64,000 bases of DNA from UBA6100 sp049658145 (GCA_049658145.1 JBASOJ010000095.1:1-64000), one strand, 5' to 3'. Positions 1-8,288 are shown, counted from the first letter of the stretch. Program-made: numbers and translations. The notes: generated by a model from the letters alone, not told the origin.

Positions 1-126
1 ATCGCCGCAATCCGGCGCTTCATCGATGGCTGGAACGAACGATGCGAACCCTTCAGCTGGACGAAGGATGCGGATACAATCCTACGCAAGGCTAACCGTC
101 AAGACGCGTCGGTTACGCGACACTAG
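1..126 (+). mobile_element. IS630-family transposase, C-terminal fragment (cut by window edge)
   Basis: Frame 1 is open from base 1 to a TAG at 124-126. It encodes 41 residues with the IS630/Tc1-like C-terminal signature: a FIDGWNERCEPF segment, then W-T-K and an ILRKAN-like helix. No start is visible because the gene begins before the window. The stop codon contains a TA dinucleotide, and the cas1-like reading frame resumes at about 120-126. IS630 elements target TA, so the right end of the element probably lies here. I infer that the element interrupted cas1. The catalytic DDE residues are outside the window, so activity cannot be judged. Confidence 0.8.
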
Positions 127-407
127 CGGATGATCTCCTCGAGCCGCTTAGGCCATTTGCGGATCTTGTCGCGGCTGGCGCAACTGCGGACGCATCGCAG
201 CGCGAGGGGCGCCAGGCGCTCATCACAACGCTTCAAATGTCCTGCCTGGTTGATGACAAGGAGGACTCCACTCTTACCGCCATCGATGTGGCGACAGCGA
301 GCCTGGCGCGCGCGCAGGCGGAGATGAACCACGCCCTCCTCACGCTTCCGCACGTAATCGCCCCGCAGCCATACCGGCAACACTCCCGGAGTAGTCAGGT
401 GAAGCCG
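120..407 (+). pseudogene. cas1: cas1 remnant (type II-like CRISPR integrase), 3' part only
   Basis: Reading the frame of base 126 gives a LADDLLEP segment followed by L-R-P-F-A-D. This matches the D-L-M-E-P-F-R-P-x-V-D region of Cas1, which supplies one metal ligand. A C-L-V-D segment and a helix TAIDVATASLARA follow, as in the C-terminus of type II Cas1. The first two-thirds of Cas1, including the other metal ligands, is missing and is replaced upstream by IS630 sequence. No stop separates this frame from cas2, so the original end of cas1 has also decayed. It cannot make a working integrase. Identification rests on motif recall and on the adjacent cas2. Confidence 0.75.
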
Positions 408-727
408 ATGAGACGGATTGTGTTGTTTGATCTCCCCGTCAGAGCCAAGCCGGACAAGCGGGCCTACCAGCAGTTTCACAAGTTCCTGACAAGTTCCTGA
501 TCTCCGACGGATACGTGATGATGTGGTTCTCGGTGTATGCTCGAACCACGAACGGGCTCGATGGCACTCAGAAGCATCTCGCGCGGCTGAAGGCCAATCT
601 CCCGTCAAAGGGAAGCGTCAGAGCCATGACGGTGACTGAAAAGCAGTACTAGTCGATGCTCTTCCTGGTAGGGAAGCCGACAGTCCAGGAGAAAGCGGTG
701 GCGTCGCAGCTTCAGATCTGGCTATGA
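408..727 (+). pseudogene. cas2: cas2 pseudogene (type II-like), frameshift plus nonsense codon
   Basis: An ATG at 408 starts a clear Cas2 N-terminus, RRIVLFDLPV, the beta strand with the conserved Asp, then a YQQFHKFL helix. The frame breaks at 478-499 through an 11-bp tandem duplication and reaches TGA at 498-500. Reading on from base 500 recovers the rest: ISDGYVMMWFSVYAR, NLPSKGSVRAMTVTEKQY, then SMLFLVGKPTV, ending at TGA 725-727. A TAG at 650-652 interrupts the recovered frame just before S-M-L-F-L-V-G. The F-L-V-G block near the C-terminus is typical of Cas2 from type II systems. There are two independent inactivating changes. Neighbours are truncated cas1 and an IS630 end; no cas9 or array is in view. 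Confidence 0.9.
478..499 (+). repeat. 11-bp perfect tandem duplication disrupting cas2
   Basis: ACAAGTTCCTG occurs at 478-488 and again, without a gap, at 489-499. Removing one copy restores a continuous Cas2 reading frame (H-K-F-L followed by I-S-D-G-Y). The duplication is therefore the frameshift lesion. Confidence 0.9.
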
Positions 728-755
728 ACGGTCGATTTGCCTCGGCCTCAAACGG

Positions 756-787
756 AAAGAGCGCCGCTCAGCGGCGCTCTTTCTTTC
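756..787 (+). terminator. Rho-independent terminator after cas2 relic
   Basis: A perfect 13-bp stem pairs 756-768 with 770-782 (AAAGAGCGCCGCT and its complement). A T-rich tail follows. It lies 29 bases after the cas2 stop, so it would end the former cas transcript and insulate hypC. Confidence 0.8.
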
Positions 788-806
788 TCACCAGCGTAGC
801 ACTTCG

Positions 807-899
807 GAGTGTGGCGGGGAGCTAAGACGCGCGTGAGCTGATGTCGAGCGGGGGCGCCTCTCGCGGCCCTTCGGCCCGACTTAGCTCCCCGCCACACTC
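807..899. repeat. 20-bp perfect inverted repeat with 53-bp spacer
   Basis: Bases 807-826 are the exact reverse complement of 880-899. The arms lie 808-style just downstream of the cas2 terminator, and the right arm ends against the -35 region proposed for hypC. The spacer contains smaller G+C-rich dyads. I see no coding potential. It could be a miniature inverted-repeat element, a large operator or a structured RNA; nothing in the sequence decides between these. Confidence 0.7.
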
Positions 900-926
900 G
901 GCAACGAGCGCCCCTCCCGCTATAGT
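898..926 (+). promoter_or_regulatory. Candidate promoter of hypCDE operon
   Basis: TATAGT at 921-926 makes a good -10. TCGGCA at 898-903 lies 17 bases upstream and matches 4 of 6 positions of the sigma-70 -35 consensus. Transcription would begin about 45 bases before hypC. The -35 overlaps the end of the inverted repeat at 880-899. Confidence 0.5.
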
Positions 927-978
927 AGGTGGGTGCCACCGATGGCCGATCGGAAGCCCACATCAGGAGGTCCCGCAC

Positions 979-1260
979 ATGTGCCTCGCGATCCCCGCAA
1001 AGATCGTCAGCGAGCCCAACGATAACTCGATGGCCGAGGTCGACATCCTCGGCGTCAAGCGCTTCATCAGCCTCATGATGACGCCCGCCGCCACGGTGGG
1101 CGACCACGTGCTCGTACACGCAGGGTTCGCAATCGAAGTGGTCGACGAGGAGTTCGCCCAGGAGAGCCTCGCGATGCTGCGGCAGATGGGCATCCGCACC
1201 GCTGACGAGCTCGCAGCCGAGGCAGACGAAGAGGCCGCGGCCGAGGCCGCTGCCTCGTGA
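979..1260 (+). CDS. hypC: Hydrogenase maturation chaperone HypC
   Basis: The protein has 93 residues. HypC/HybG chaperones carry the Fe(CN)2CO precursor from HypD to the large subunit of [NiFe] hydrogenases. The sequence begins M-C-L-A-I-P; Cys2 is the iron-binding residue freed after removal of Met1. AGGAGG at 965-970 sits 8 bases before the ATG, fixing the start. The body has the family's small beta-barrel pattern (I-S-L-M-M...V-G-D-H-V-L-V-H-A-G-F-A). The C-terminal 20 residues are Ala/Glu-rich and longer than in most HypC. Its stop overlaps the GTG of hypD by 3 bases (GTGA), so the two are translationally coupled. Confidence 0.95.
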   Translation: MCLAIPAKIVSEPNDNSMAEVDILGVKRFISLMMTPAATVGDHVLVHAGFAIEVVDEEFAQESLAMLRQMGIRTADELAAEADEEAAAEAAAS

Positions 1261-2354
1261 ACTCGGTCCTCGACGGTTTCCGCGACCCGGAGGTCGCCAG
1301 GCGGCTTGTGGACGCGATCCACGAGACCGCCACCGTGCCCGCGAAGCTCATGGAGGTCTGCGGCACGCACACGATGGCGATCGCCAAGCATGGCCTCCGC
1401 GGCCTGATGCCCGAGACGATCACCCTGCTCTCCGGACCCGGCTGCCCCGTCTGCGTCACGGCGAATCCCGATATCGACCTCGCGATCGAGATCGCCCGCC
1501 AGCCTGGCGTGGTGCTCACCACCTTCGGCGACATGATGAAGGTGCCGGGCTCGTACTCCTCGCTCTCGCGCGAGAAGGCTGACGGCCGCGACGTGCGCAT
1601 CGTCTACTCACCGCTTGACTCGCTCACCATCGCCGAGAACGAACCGGACAAGCACGTGGTCTTCCTCGGCGTGGGCTTCGAGACCACCGCGCCCACGGTG
1701 GCGCTCACCATCCGCGAGGCGGCACGCCGCGGGCTGCCCAACTGGTCCGCCCTCTCGCTCCACAAGACCGTCCCCGGGGCGCTCCGCGCGCTCGTGAACG
1801 ATCCCGAGGTGCAGATCACCGGCTTCATCCTGCCGGGTCACGTCTCAACCATCATCGGCACCGCGCCGTACGAGTTCCTCGCGAGCGAGTACGGTGTGCC
1901 GAGCGTGATCACCGGCTTCGAGCCGGTGGACGTGCTGCAGGGCGTGTGGATGCTCGCCAAGCAGCTTTCCGAGGGACGCGCAGAGGTCGAGATCGCCTAC
2001 GGCCGTGGCGTGCATGCCGAAGGCAACCCCACCGCGGTGGCCGCCATCGAAGCCGCGTTCGAGCCGGTCGACGCCGAGTGGCGCGGCATTGGCGTGATCC
2101 CGGGCACCGGGCTTGCGCTCCGCCCCGAGTTCGCGCAGTACGACACCCGCGTGCGCGTGCCGTGCACGCCTCCTGAGCCGCGCGAGATCAAGGGTTGCCA
2201 GTGCGGCGACGTGCTGCGAGGCGTCACGCTCCCCTTCGACTGCAAGCTCTTCGGCCGCGCATGCACTCCGGAGCACCCCATCGGCCCATGCATGGTCTCG
2301 AGCGAGGGCAGCTGCGCCGCATACTACCGGTACACCGACTACGGGAAGGCCTAG
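1257..2354 (+). CDS. hypD: Hydrogenase maturation iron-sulfur protein HypD
   Basis: The protein has 365 residues, the usual HypD length. HypD is the scaffold on which the Fe(CN)2CO unit of [NiFe] hydrogenases is assembled with HypC and HypE. Visible motifs are C35 in a V-C-G-T-H-T block, the G-P-G-C-P-V-C redox motif at 60-66, and a C-terminal cysteine cluster (C-Q-C-G-D, D-C-K, A-C-T, G-P-C, S-C-A) that ligates a [4Fe-4S] cluster. The start is GTG at 1257 inside the hypC stop. hypE follows after 3 bases. Confidence 0.97.
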   Translation: MNSVLDGFRDPEVARRLVDAIHETATVPAKLMEVCGTHTMAIAKHGLRGLMPETITLLSGPGCPVCVTANPDIDLAIEIARQPGVVLTTFGDMMKVPGSYSSLSREKADGRDVRIVYSPLDSLTIAENEPDKHVVFLGVGFETTAPTVALTIREAARRGLPNWSALSLHKTVPGALRALVNDPEVQITGFILPGHVSTIIGTAPYEFLASEYGVPSVITGFEPVDVLQGVWMLAKQLSEGRAEVEIAYGRGVHAEGNPTAVAAIEAAFEPVDAEWRGIGVIPGTGLALRPEFAQYDTRVRVPCTPPEPREIKGCQCGDVLRGVTLPFDCKLFGRACTPEHPIGPCMVSSEGSCAAYYRYTDYGKA

Positions 2355-2357
2355 ACC

Positions 2358-3368
2358 ATGCGCTCCGACCGCATCCTGCTCGCACACGGCAGCGGCGGCA
2401 CGATGATGAAGGAACTCGTCGAGGAGCTGTTCGTGGCCGAGTTCGGCGACGACGTCCTGCGCCGCATGGATGACGCCGCGGCGCTCCCCTTCCCCGGCTC
2501 GCGCCTCGCGTTCTCGACCGACACGTACGTGGTGCACCCGCTCTTCTTTCCCGGCGGCGACATCGGCCGCCTCGCCATCTGCGGCACCGTGAACGATGTG
2601 GCCACCTCCGGCGCTACGCCCCTGTATATATCGGTCGGCTTCGTGCTCGAGGAGGGCATGCCCGTCGAGGAGCTCAGGGGCATCATCGTCTCGATGCACG
2701 ATGCTGCGGCCGAAGCGCGCGTGCGGATCGTCACGGGCGACACGAAGGTCGTGGAGCGCGGTCATGGCGACGGCTGCTATATCAACACCGCCGGCGTGGG
2801 CGTGCTGGCCGAAGGGCTCAACCTCTCCGGCGCGAACTGTCGCCCCGGCGACGTGGTGCTCCTCTCGGGCACGCTGGGCGACCACGGCATCGCCGTCATG
2901 TCGACGCGCGAGGGCCTCTCCTTCTCCACCGACATCCGCACCGACGCGGCACCCCTGAACGCTCTCATCGCAGCGGTCCTCGAGGCCGCGCCGGACGTTC
3001 GCTGCTTCCGCGACCCCACGCGTGGCGGGCTCGCGAGCACCCTGAACGAGCTCGCTGGCGCCTCCGGCGTCTCCATCACCGTCGACGAGCCAGCCGTGCC
3101 GGTGCACGACCAGGTGCGCGGCGCGTGCGAGATGCTCGGCTACGACGTCTTCCAGGTGGCCAACGAGGGCAAGATGGTGGCGATCGTTCCCTCCCATCAG
3201 GCCGAGGCCGCCCTCGCGGCCATGAAGTCCGCTCCGTACGGCGCCGACGCCACCATCATCGGCACGGTCGCCGAGGGCCCCGCAGGCAAGGTCTACGTGC
3301 GCACCGCCTTCGGCGCGACACGCATCATGGACATGCTCGTGGGCGAGCAGCTGCCCCGGATCTGCTAG
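2358..3368 (+). CDS. hypE: Carbamoyl dehydratase HypE
   Basis: The protein has 336 residues and a PurM-like fold. HypE dehydrates the carbamoyl group placed on its C-terminal cysteine by HypF to form the thiocyanate that supplies cyanide ligands to [NiFe] hydrogenase. The N-terminus has L-L-A-H-G-S-G-G and the protein ends in the diagnostic P-R-I-C, with Cys336 the last residue. It starts 3 bases after hypD. hypA, hypB and hypF are not in the window, so the remaining maturation genes must be elsewhere. Confidence 0.97.
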   Translation: MRSDRILLAHGSGGTMMKELVEELFVAEFGDDVLRRMDDAAALPFPGSRLAFSTDTYVVHPLFFPGGDIGRLAICGTVNDVATSGATPLYISVGFVLEEGMPVEELRGIIVSMHDAAAEARVRIVTGDTKVVERGHGDGCYINTAGVGVLAEGLNLSGANCRPGDVVLLSGTLGDHGIAVMSTREGLSFSTDIRTDAAPLNALIAAVLEAAPDVRCFRDPTRGGLASTLNELAGASGVSITVDEPAVPVHDQVRGACEMLGYDVFQVANEGKMVAIVPSHQAEAALAAMKSAPYGADATIIGTVAEGPAGKVYVRTAFGATRIMDMLVGEQLPRIC

Positions 3369-3375
3369 GTCCGCC

Positions 3376-4326
3376 ATGCCTCACGACATCGCAGCCACCC
3401 GGGCCGAGCGGGTCTCCGGGCTCGCCCGCGTGGCACTCACCGGCGTTGTCTGGGGCACCATCCCGCTCGTCTTGCGAGCGTCCGACGGCGACCCCTGGGT
3501 CAAGGTCTTCTACCGGGTCGTGTTCGCGGCACTCGTGATCGGTATCTGGATGCTCGCCACCGGCCGCTGGCACGAGCTCGCCACGCTCGACAGAAAGAAG
3601 CGCGGGCAGCTCGCTACGCAGGGCCTGCTCCTCACGGCCAACTGGCTCCTGTTCCTCACGGCGCTCGACCTCACCGAGGTCGCGACCGCCGAGCTGCTCG
3701 GTTACACCGGCCCGGTGTTCGTGGCGGCACTCACACCCGCGCTTGTCGGAGAGCGATTCGACCGCAGGATAGTCCTCCCTCTGGCACTCGCGCTCTGCGG
3801 CATCGTCGTCATCCTCGCGCAGCACGGCCTCGCGCTCGGCAGCGGACGCCAGGCGCTGGGCGCGGCGCTCGCTGCGGGCTCCGCCGTCACGTACGCGGGA
3901 CTGCTCCTGCACTCGAAGAAGACCCTACACGGCGTGTCCACCGGAACGCTGTTGCTCGGACAGTATGCCGTCGCCACCATCGTGCTGCTGCCGGTCGTGA
4001 TCTACTCGTACGTGCACGGCGGCGGGCCCACCTCGGCGGGCTCCTACGCCGCGCTGGCCACCCTCGGCATCGTCCACACCGCGCTGGCCGGATTCGTGTT
4101 CTTCGGCGGGCTGCGCCACATCCGCGCCGATCACGCCGGCATCCTCATGTACGCTGAGCCGGTGAGCGCCGTACTCTTCGCCGCGCTCTTCCTCGGCGAG
4201 CCGTTGACACTCGCCACCGTGATCGGCGGCGTGATGGTCGTGCTCGGCGGCGTCCTCGTGGCTAGAATAGAACCGACGCCGAGTATCGAGGCACCTGCCC
4301 CGATCGACGGTGCCGACGCCTTCTAA
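3376..4326 (+). CDS. EamA/DMT-superfamily transporter
   Basis: The protein has 316 residues and about ten hydrophobic segments in two EamA repeats, typical of drug/metabolite transporters. Visible features include V-W-G-T-I-P-L-V near the N-terminus and the second-repeat A-E-P-V-S-A-V-L-F block with L-G-E-P-L-T that marks the family. The substrate cannot be predicted. It begins 7 bases after hypE and ends 12 bases before pgi, so it is probably co-transcribed with both, although there is no obvious functional link to hydrogenase maturation. Confidence 0.85.
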   Translation: MPHDIAATRAERVSGLARVALTGVVWGTIPLVLRASDGDPWVKVFYRVVFAALVIGIWMLATGRWHELATLDRKKRGQLATQGLLLTANWLLFLTALDLTEVATAELLGYTGPVFVAALTPALVGERFDRRIVLPLALALCGIVVILAQHGLALGSGRQALGAALAAGSAVTYAGLLLHSKKTLHGVSTGTLLLGQYAVATIVLLPVVIYSYVHGGGPTSAGSYAALATLGIVHTALAGFVFFGGLRHIRADHAGILMYAEPVSAVLFAALFLGEPLTLATVIGGVMVVLGGVLVARIEPTPSIEAPAPIDGADAF

Positions 4327-4338
4327 GGGGGTTCGGCC

Positions 4339-5994
4339 GTGGGTGCACTGAAGCGGTTGGAAGAACTCGACGCGGTACGGCGGCTGCGCGAGCGGGATGC
4401 GTCGCTGTTCAGCGAGGATCTCGACATGCGCATCCCGATCATGCAGCGTCTCGGTTGGACCGACCTCGCCGGGAAGGCGTCCGGCCGGCTCCCGCTGCTC
4501 GAGGGTCTGGCCGAGGCGTTGCGTTCCGAAGACACCACCGACCTGCTCCTTCTCGGCATGGGCGGCTCGTCGCTCGCCCCCCTCGTGATGGAACGCATCA
4601 TCGGCTCGGCGGAGGGATCGCCGCGTCTTCACGTGCTCGACACGACGTCCCCCGTCCAGGTTGCCGAGCTGCTCGGCGGTCTTGACCGGGAGCATACCTA
4701 CGCACTCATCGCGAGCAAGTCGGGGTCGACGATCGAGCCGCTGTCGCTCTACGCGATCGTGCACGCGTGGCTCAGCGCCGAAGGGATGCCGCGCCACGAG
4801 GCCGGTCGCCACTTCATCGTCATCACCGACCCCGGTTCCCCTCTGGAGAAGCTCCGCCAGCGCGACCTGATGCGCACCACGCTCACCGGACCCGCGACGG
4901 TCGGCGGGCGCTACTCGGCGCTCTCGATGTTCGGCCTCGCGCCCGCAGCGCTCATCGGCATCCACCTCCCCAGCCTCATCGCACGTGCCCAGGCGATGGA
5001 ACACGCGTGCTCCGCGCCGGTCGCCGAGAACCCGGCGGCGCTCCTCGCCGGGTGGATGGCCGAATCGTGGGAGACGGGGCACGACAAGCTCACGCTGGTG
5101 GCATCGGAGCGCTACCGCCCCTTCGGCCTGTGGGTCGAGCAGCTCGTAGCCGAATCGCTCGGCAAGGATGGTCGCGGCATCGTGCCGGTGATCGAGGCCG
5201 GGCTGCCAACACCAGCAGATCTGGGCGACGATCGCGCGGTCGTCGTCATCCGCTTCGGCGACGACTCCGCGCTCGCCGACTGGTCACGCGAAGTGGCCAC
5301 CGGTCACCCGGTCTTCGAGCTCACCGTCACCGATGTCTTCGACGTGGGTGCGGAGTTCGTGCGCTGGGAATACGCGACGGCGCTCGCCGGCGTGCTCCTC
5401 GAGGTCAACCCCTTCGACGAACTCGCGGTGGCGGAGGCCAAGGCGGCCACCACCGCGATTCTCGAGGGGGGCGCGAGCGAGGTACCTGCCGCTGCGCTCG
5501 ACCTCGAGGGCACCTGGGTCACCTACGCTGGCGGGTTCACCCTGCCGGGCACTCGGCCCTCCGACCGGCCCTCGGCTCTACGGGGCGCGGCCGAGGCGGC
5601 GGCCGAGGGCGACTATATCGCGCTGCTGGTCTATGCGCCCGATGATGAAGAGCGCCTTGCGCCTCTGCGGGCTGCGTGCGCACGACTTTCGGCGGCCACC
5701 CGGCGCGCGGTCTGTCTCGAACTCGGCCCGCGCTACCTGCACTCCACGGGCCAGCTCCATAAGGGCGGACCGAACAACGGCGTCTTCATCCTCGTGACGG
5801 CGCGGGACCGGGAGGACATCGCGATCCCCGGGAAACGCTTCACACTGGGCGCGCTACATCGTGCGCAGGCCGAAGGCGATCTGGTGACGCTGGCGCGCCA
5901 CCAACGGCGCGTGGTCCGGCTCGATCTGCCGTCCACGAGCACGGAATCGCTCGCGGCACTCGCGGCGGACATCGAGGCAGCGGCTGCTCGCTAG
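4339..5994 (+). CDS. pgi: Glucose-6-phosphate isomerase (transaldolase-associated PGI type)
   Basis: The protein has 551 residues. It interconverts glucose-6-phosphate and fructose-6-phosphate in the cytosol. It has the SIS sugar-phosphate loop (G-M-G-G-S-S-L-A-P) near residue 76, an S-K-S-G-S-T-I-E-P signature, and an H-S-T-G-Q-L-H-K-G-G-P block near residue 472. That last block is characteristic of the PGI half of bifunctional Tal-Pgi proteins. No transaldolase domain is fused here. The start is GTG at 4339 with AAGGGGG 8 bases upstream. It is last in the hypCDE-DMT run and is followed by a strong hairpin. Confidence 0.88.
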   Translation: MGALKRLEELDAVRRLRERDASLFSEDLDMRIPIMQRLGWTDLAGKASGRLPLLEGLAEALRSEDTTDLLLLGMGGSSLAPLVMERIIGSAEGSPRLHVLDTTSPVQVAELLGGLDREHTYALIASKSGSTIEPLSLYAIVHAWLSAEGMPRHEAGRHFIVITDPGSPLEKLRQRDLMRTTLTGPATVGGRYSALSMFGLAPAALIGIHLPSLIARAQAMEHACSAPVAENPAALLAGWMAESWETGHDKLTLVASERYRPFGLWVEQLVAESLGKDGRGIVPVIEAGLPTPADLGDDRAVVVIRFGDDSALADWSREVATGHPVFELTVTDVFDVGAEFVRWEYATALAGVLLEVNPFDELAVAEAKAATTAILEGGASEVPAAALDLEGTWVTYAGGFTLPGTRPSDRPSALRGAAEAAAEGDYIALLVYAPDDEERLAPLRAACARLSAATRRAVCLELGPRYLHSTGQLHKGGPNNGVFILVTARDREDIAIPGKRFTLGALHRAQAEGDLVTLARHQRRVVRLDLPSTSTESLAALAADIEAAAAR

Positions 5995-6016
5995 AACGCT
6001 CGGACAGCACAGACGA

Positions 6017-6049
6017 CGGCACCGGCTCCCTGACGGGGAGCCGGTGCCG
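6017..6049. terminator. Bidirectional hairpin between pgi and actP
   Basis: A 14-bp perfect stem pairs 6017-6030 with 6036-6049 around a 5-base loop. It lies between two convergent genes. The T-tract is weak on both sides, so it may act in a Rho-independent manner only partly. Confidence 0.6.
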
Positions 6050-6087
6050 CGTTCTTGGGGCCTCCGGGGGGAACGGCCCGAGAAGCG

Positions 6088-7917
6088 TTACTTGGCCTTA
6101 CCGAACATGCTGCCGACCTTGTCGAGACCATGCTGCTTCTCATGGCGCTCGCTCGCGGTGCCATGTATCCGCATCCAGATCTGGTCCACGTTCTTAGGCA
6201 GCTGCCCGTCGAACTTGCTCACGAGGATGATCGTCAGCAGGCCGAGTGGGAACGTGAACAGCACCGGATAGGTCAGACTGCCGACGAAACCGATGAGGCC
6301 GTCCTTCCCGATCGTCCCGAGCTGCTGCAGGATGTTCAGGAAGATGATCGTGATGGACCCGACGAGTCCGACGACCATGCCCGCTGTGGCGCCCCGCTCG
6401 GTCGTCCCCTTCCACCAGATGCCGGTCATGAGCATCGGCACGAACGCCGAGGCGCCGACGGAGAACGCCCAGGTCACCATCATGGCGATGAGGGCCGGGT
6501 ACGCCTGGTCAAGGCCGAAGTGCGGAATCGCGAGCCCGATCAGCAGGGCGACACCGGCGAACACGAGCACGGCGGTCTTGCCGAACGCCACGCGCTTGGC
6601 CTCGGACGCGTCCTTGTTGATGTACGTCTCGTAGACATCGTGGCCCAGTGCCGAAGCGGCAGCGATGAGCAGGCCGCCGACTGTCGAGAACATGGCCGCG
6701 AACGCACCCGCCGACACCACGCCCATCAGCCACTGGCCGCCGAGGATCTCGCCGAGGGTCGGCATGATCTGATCGGGCTTCACGAGCAGGCCGTGCACAG
6801 TGGCCGCGTTGAGCGTCCCGCCACCTGCCAGATAGTCACGCACGATACCGATTCCGGCCAGACCAGCAATCGGGGCCAGGATGTAGAACGTTCCGATGAA
6901 GACGAGCACCCAGAAGGTGGAGCGACGAGCCGCCTTGCCGGAAGGGTTCGTGTAGTACCGGTTGAGGATGTGCGGCAGACCGGCCGTGCCCAGGACGAGC
7001 GCGAGCACCATCGAGAACTGGTCGAAGCCGTTGTAGCGGTGACCGGGCTCGTTGAACAGCATGTCCCTGAGCTCGTGCAGCTTGTTGCCCGCGCTGAACG
7101 CCACGGGGATCTTGCCTTCGGCGTCACTCGCGATGAACTCGTCGACCTTGGCGAGTTCCTCGGCACTCATGACGTCGGCTGCCTTGTCGTACGGCGTCAC
7201 TCCGTTAGCATCGGCCGTGGTGAGCTCCGCCACTGTGTATGCCTTCGTGTTCACGACCGGACCTTGAGACGCGTCCTCGAGCGCGGTCGGGTAACCGAAT
7301 CCGTTGCCGAATGCGAAGATCACGACCATGACCATCGCGAAGGCGAGCCACCAGAACTGGAAGATCTGGTTCATGGTGGTACCCTTCATGCCGCCCACGG
7401 AGACGTAGAAGGCGATGATGGCGGCCACGACGGTGACGCCGGACGTGTACGCATCCATGCCGAAGATGCCCTTGCCCACCAGAACCTGCCACGTGGTACC
7501 CGCGCCGTACATCTGCGGCGCCATGTAGAAGAGCGAGGTGAGCAGCACGGCGAGCACCGTGATCAGCCGTATGCGGCTGCTGCCGAACCGCCCGAAGGCG
7601 AAGTCGGCGACCGTGTACTCTCCGAACCGGCGCAGCGGCGATGCGATGAAGAGCACGACGACCATGAAACCGCCTGCGAAACCCGCCGCATACCAGACGC
7701 CATCAAGGCCGGACGCGTACACCGCGCCGGCAACGCCCAGGAACGAGGCGGCCGACAGATAGTCACCGGAGATCGCGGACGCGTTGGCGAAGGAGCCGAC
7801 CTTGCGACCCGCGAGGTAGAAGTCGGCGGTCGTGCGGGTGAAGCGCCGGGAGAAGATCGAGAGTCCGATCGTGAAGAGGGTCAGCCCGACGACGAGTATG
7901 ATCGCGATCGTGTTCAC
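6088..7917 (-). CDS. actP: Sodium/solute symporter, ActP-like (acetate or related monocarboxylate)
   Basis: The protein has 609 residues and about 13 membrane segments of the SSS family. The N-terminus has T-T-A-D-F-Y-L-A-G-R-K-V, and the substrate/Na+ region contains I-S-G-D-Y-L-S-A-A-S-F-L-G, as in cation/acetate symporters. A roughly 60-residue soluble insertion (about residues 206-270, rich in Asp, Ala and Lys) is longer than in E. coli ActP. It overlaps the preceding small membrane gene by 4 bases (ATGA). Acetate is the likeliest substrate because the window also encodes acyl-CoA synthesis and pyruvate:ferredoxin oxidoreductase; propionate or pyruvate remain possible. Confidence 0.85.
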   Translation of the reverse strand: MNTIAIILVVGLTLFTIGLSIFSRRFTRTTADFYLAGRKVGSFANASAISGDYLSAASFLGVAGAVYASGLDGVWYAAGFAGGFMVVVLFIASPLRRFGEYTVADFAFGRFGSSRIRLITVLAVLLTSLFYMAPQMYGAGTTWQVLVGKGIFGMDAYTSGVTVVAAIIAFYVSVGGMKGTTMNQIFQFWWLAFAMVMVVIFAFGNGFGYPTALEDASQGPVVNTKAYTVAELTTADANGVTPYDKAADVMSAEELAKVDEFIASDAEGKIPVAFSAGNKLHELRDMLFNEPGHRYNGFDQFSMVLALVLGTAGLPHILNRYYTNPSGKAARRSTFWVLVFIGTFYILAPIAGLAGIGIVRDYLAGGGTLNAATVHGLLVKPDQIMPTLGEILGGQWLMGVVSAGAFAAMFSTVGGLLIAAASALGHDVYETYINKDASEAKRVAFGKTAVLVFAGVALLIGLAIPHFGLDQAYPALIAMMVTWAFSVGASAFVPMLMTGIWWKGTTERGATAGMVVGLVGSITIIFLNILQQLGTIGKDGLIGFVGSLTYPVLFTFPLGLLTIILVSKFDGQLPKNVDQIWMRIHGTASERHEKQHGLDKVGSMFGKAK

Positions 7918-8288
7918 GACTGCGCCCCCTCTCCGGTCGCGCTGGCTGTGATGGCGGCCGCCATGGCCTCAAGCCGTTCATCGAGCCGGTCGGCCTGCTT
8001 CGAGTAGGTCCACGCCATCGTCCACAGGAAGACGTAGTAGATGAGCGAGACGAACAGGTAGTTGGCGGTGAAGCCGCCCCAGATTGGGATCGCGTACCAC
8101 GCCTTCCACCACACGGACGCCGCCGGGATGGCGAGCGTGACGGCGAAGAAGATGGCGCCGTACGTGAAGCTCAACTTGCGCTGTGCGCGGAACACCAAAT
8201 CCACGCTCTCGATCGTGTCGGTGTGATCACCGTGACGGACGTGAGTATCGTCACCGGAGACCGTCGATAGCGGGTTCGAGTCGGACAT
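7914..8288 (-). CDS. Small membrane subunit of symporter (DUF485/DUF4212-like)
   Basis: The protein has 124 residues with two transmembrane segments (about 42-60 and 72-92), a short acidic cytosolic N-terminus and an Ala-rich C-terminal helix. Proteins of this size directly precede SSS symporters (YjcH before ActP in enterobacteria) and are thought to assist the transporter. The AGGAGG at about 8296-8301 (reading the minus strand) places the start. The stop overlaps the ATG of the symporter. Confidence 0.75.
   Translation of the reverse strand: MSDSNPLSTVSGDDTHVRHGDHTDTIESVDLVFRAQRKLSFTYGAIFFAVTLAIPAASVWWKAWYAIPIWGGFTANYLFVSLIYYVFLWTMAWTYSKQADRLDERLEAMAAAITASATGEGAQS

Noticed and set aside
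1845..3377. 510-codon minus-strand frame over hypD/hypE
   Set aside because: HypD and HypE on the plus strand carry all family motifs; the antisense frame has none.
6055..8007. 650-codon plus-strand frame opposite actP
   Set aside because: The composition is highly charged and low-complexity, and the minus strand encodes an unmistakable SSS symporter. It is a shadow frame.
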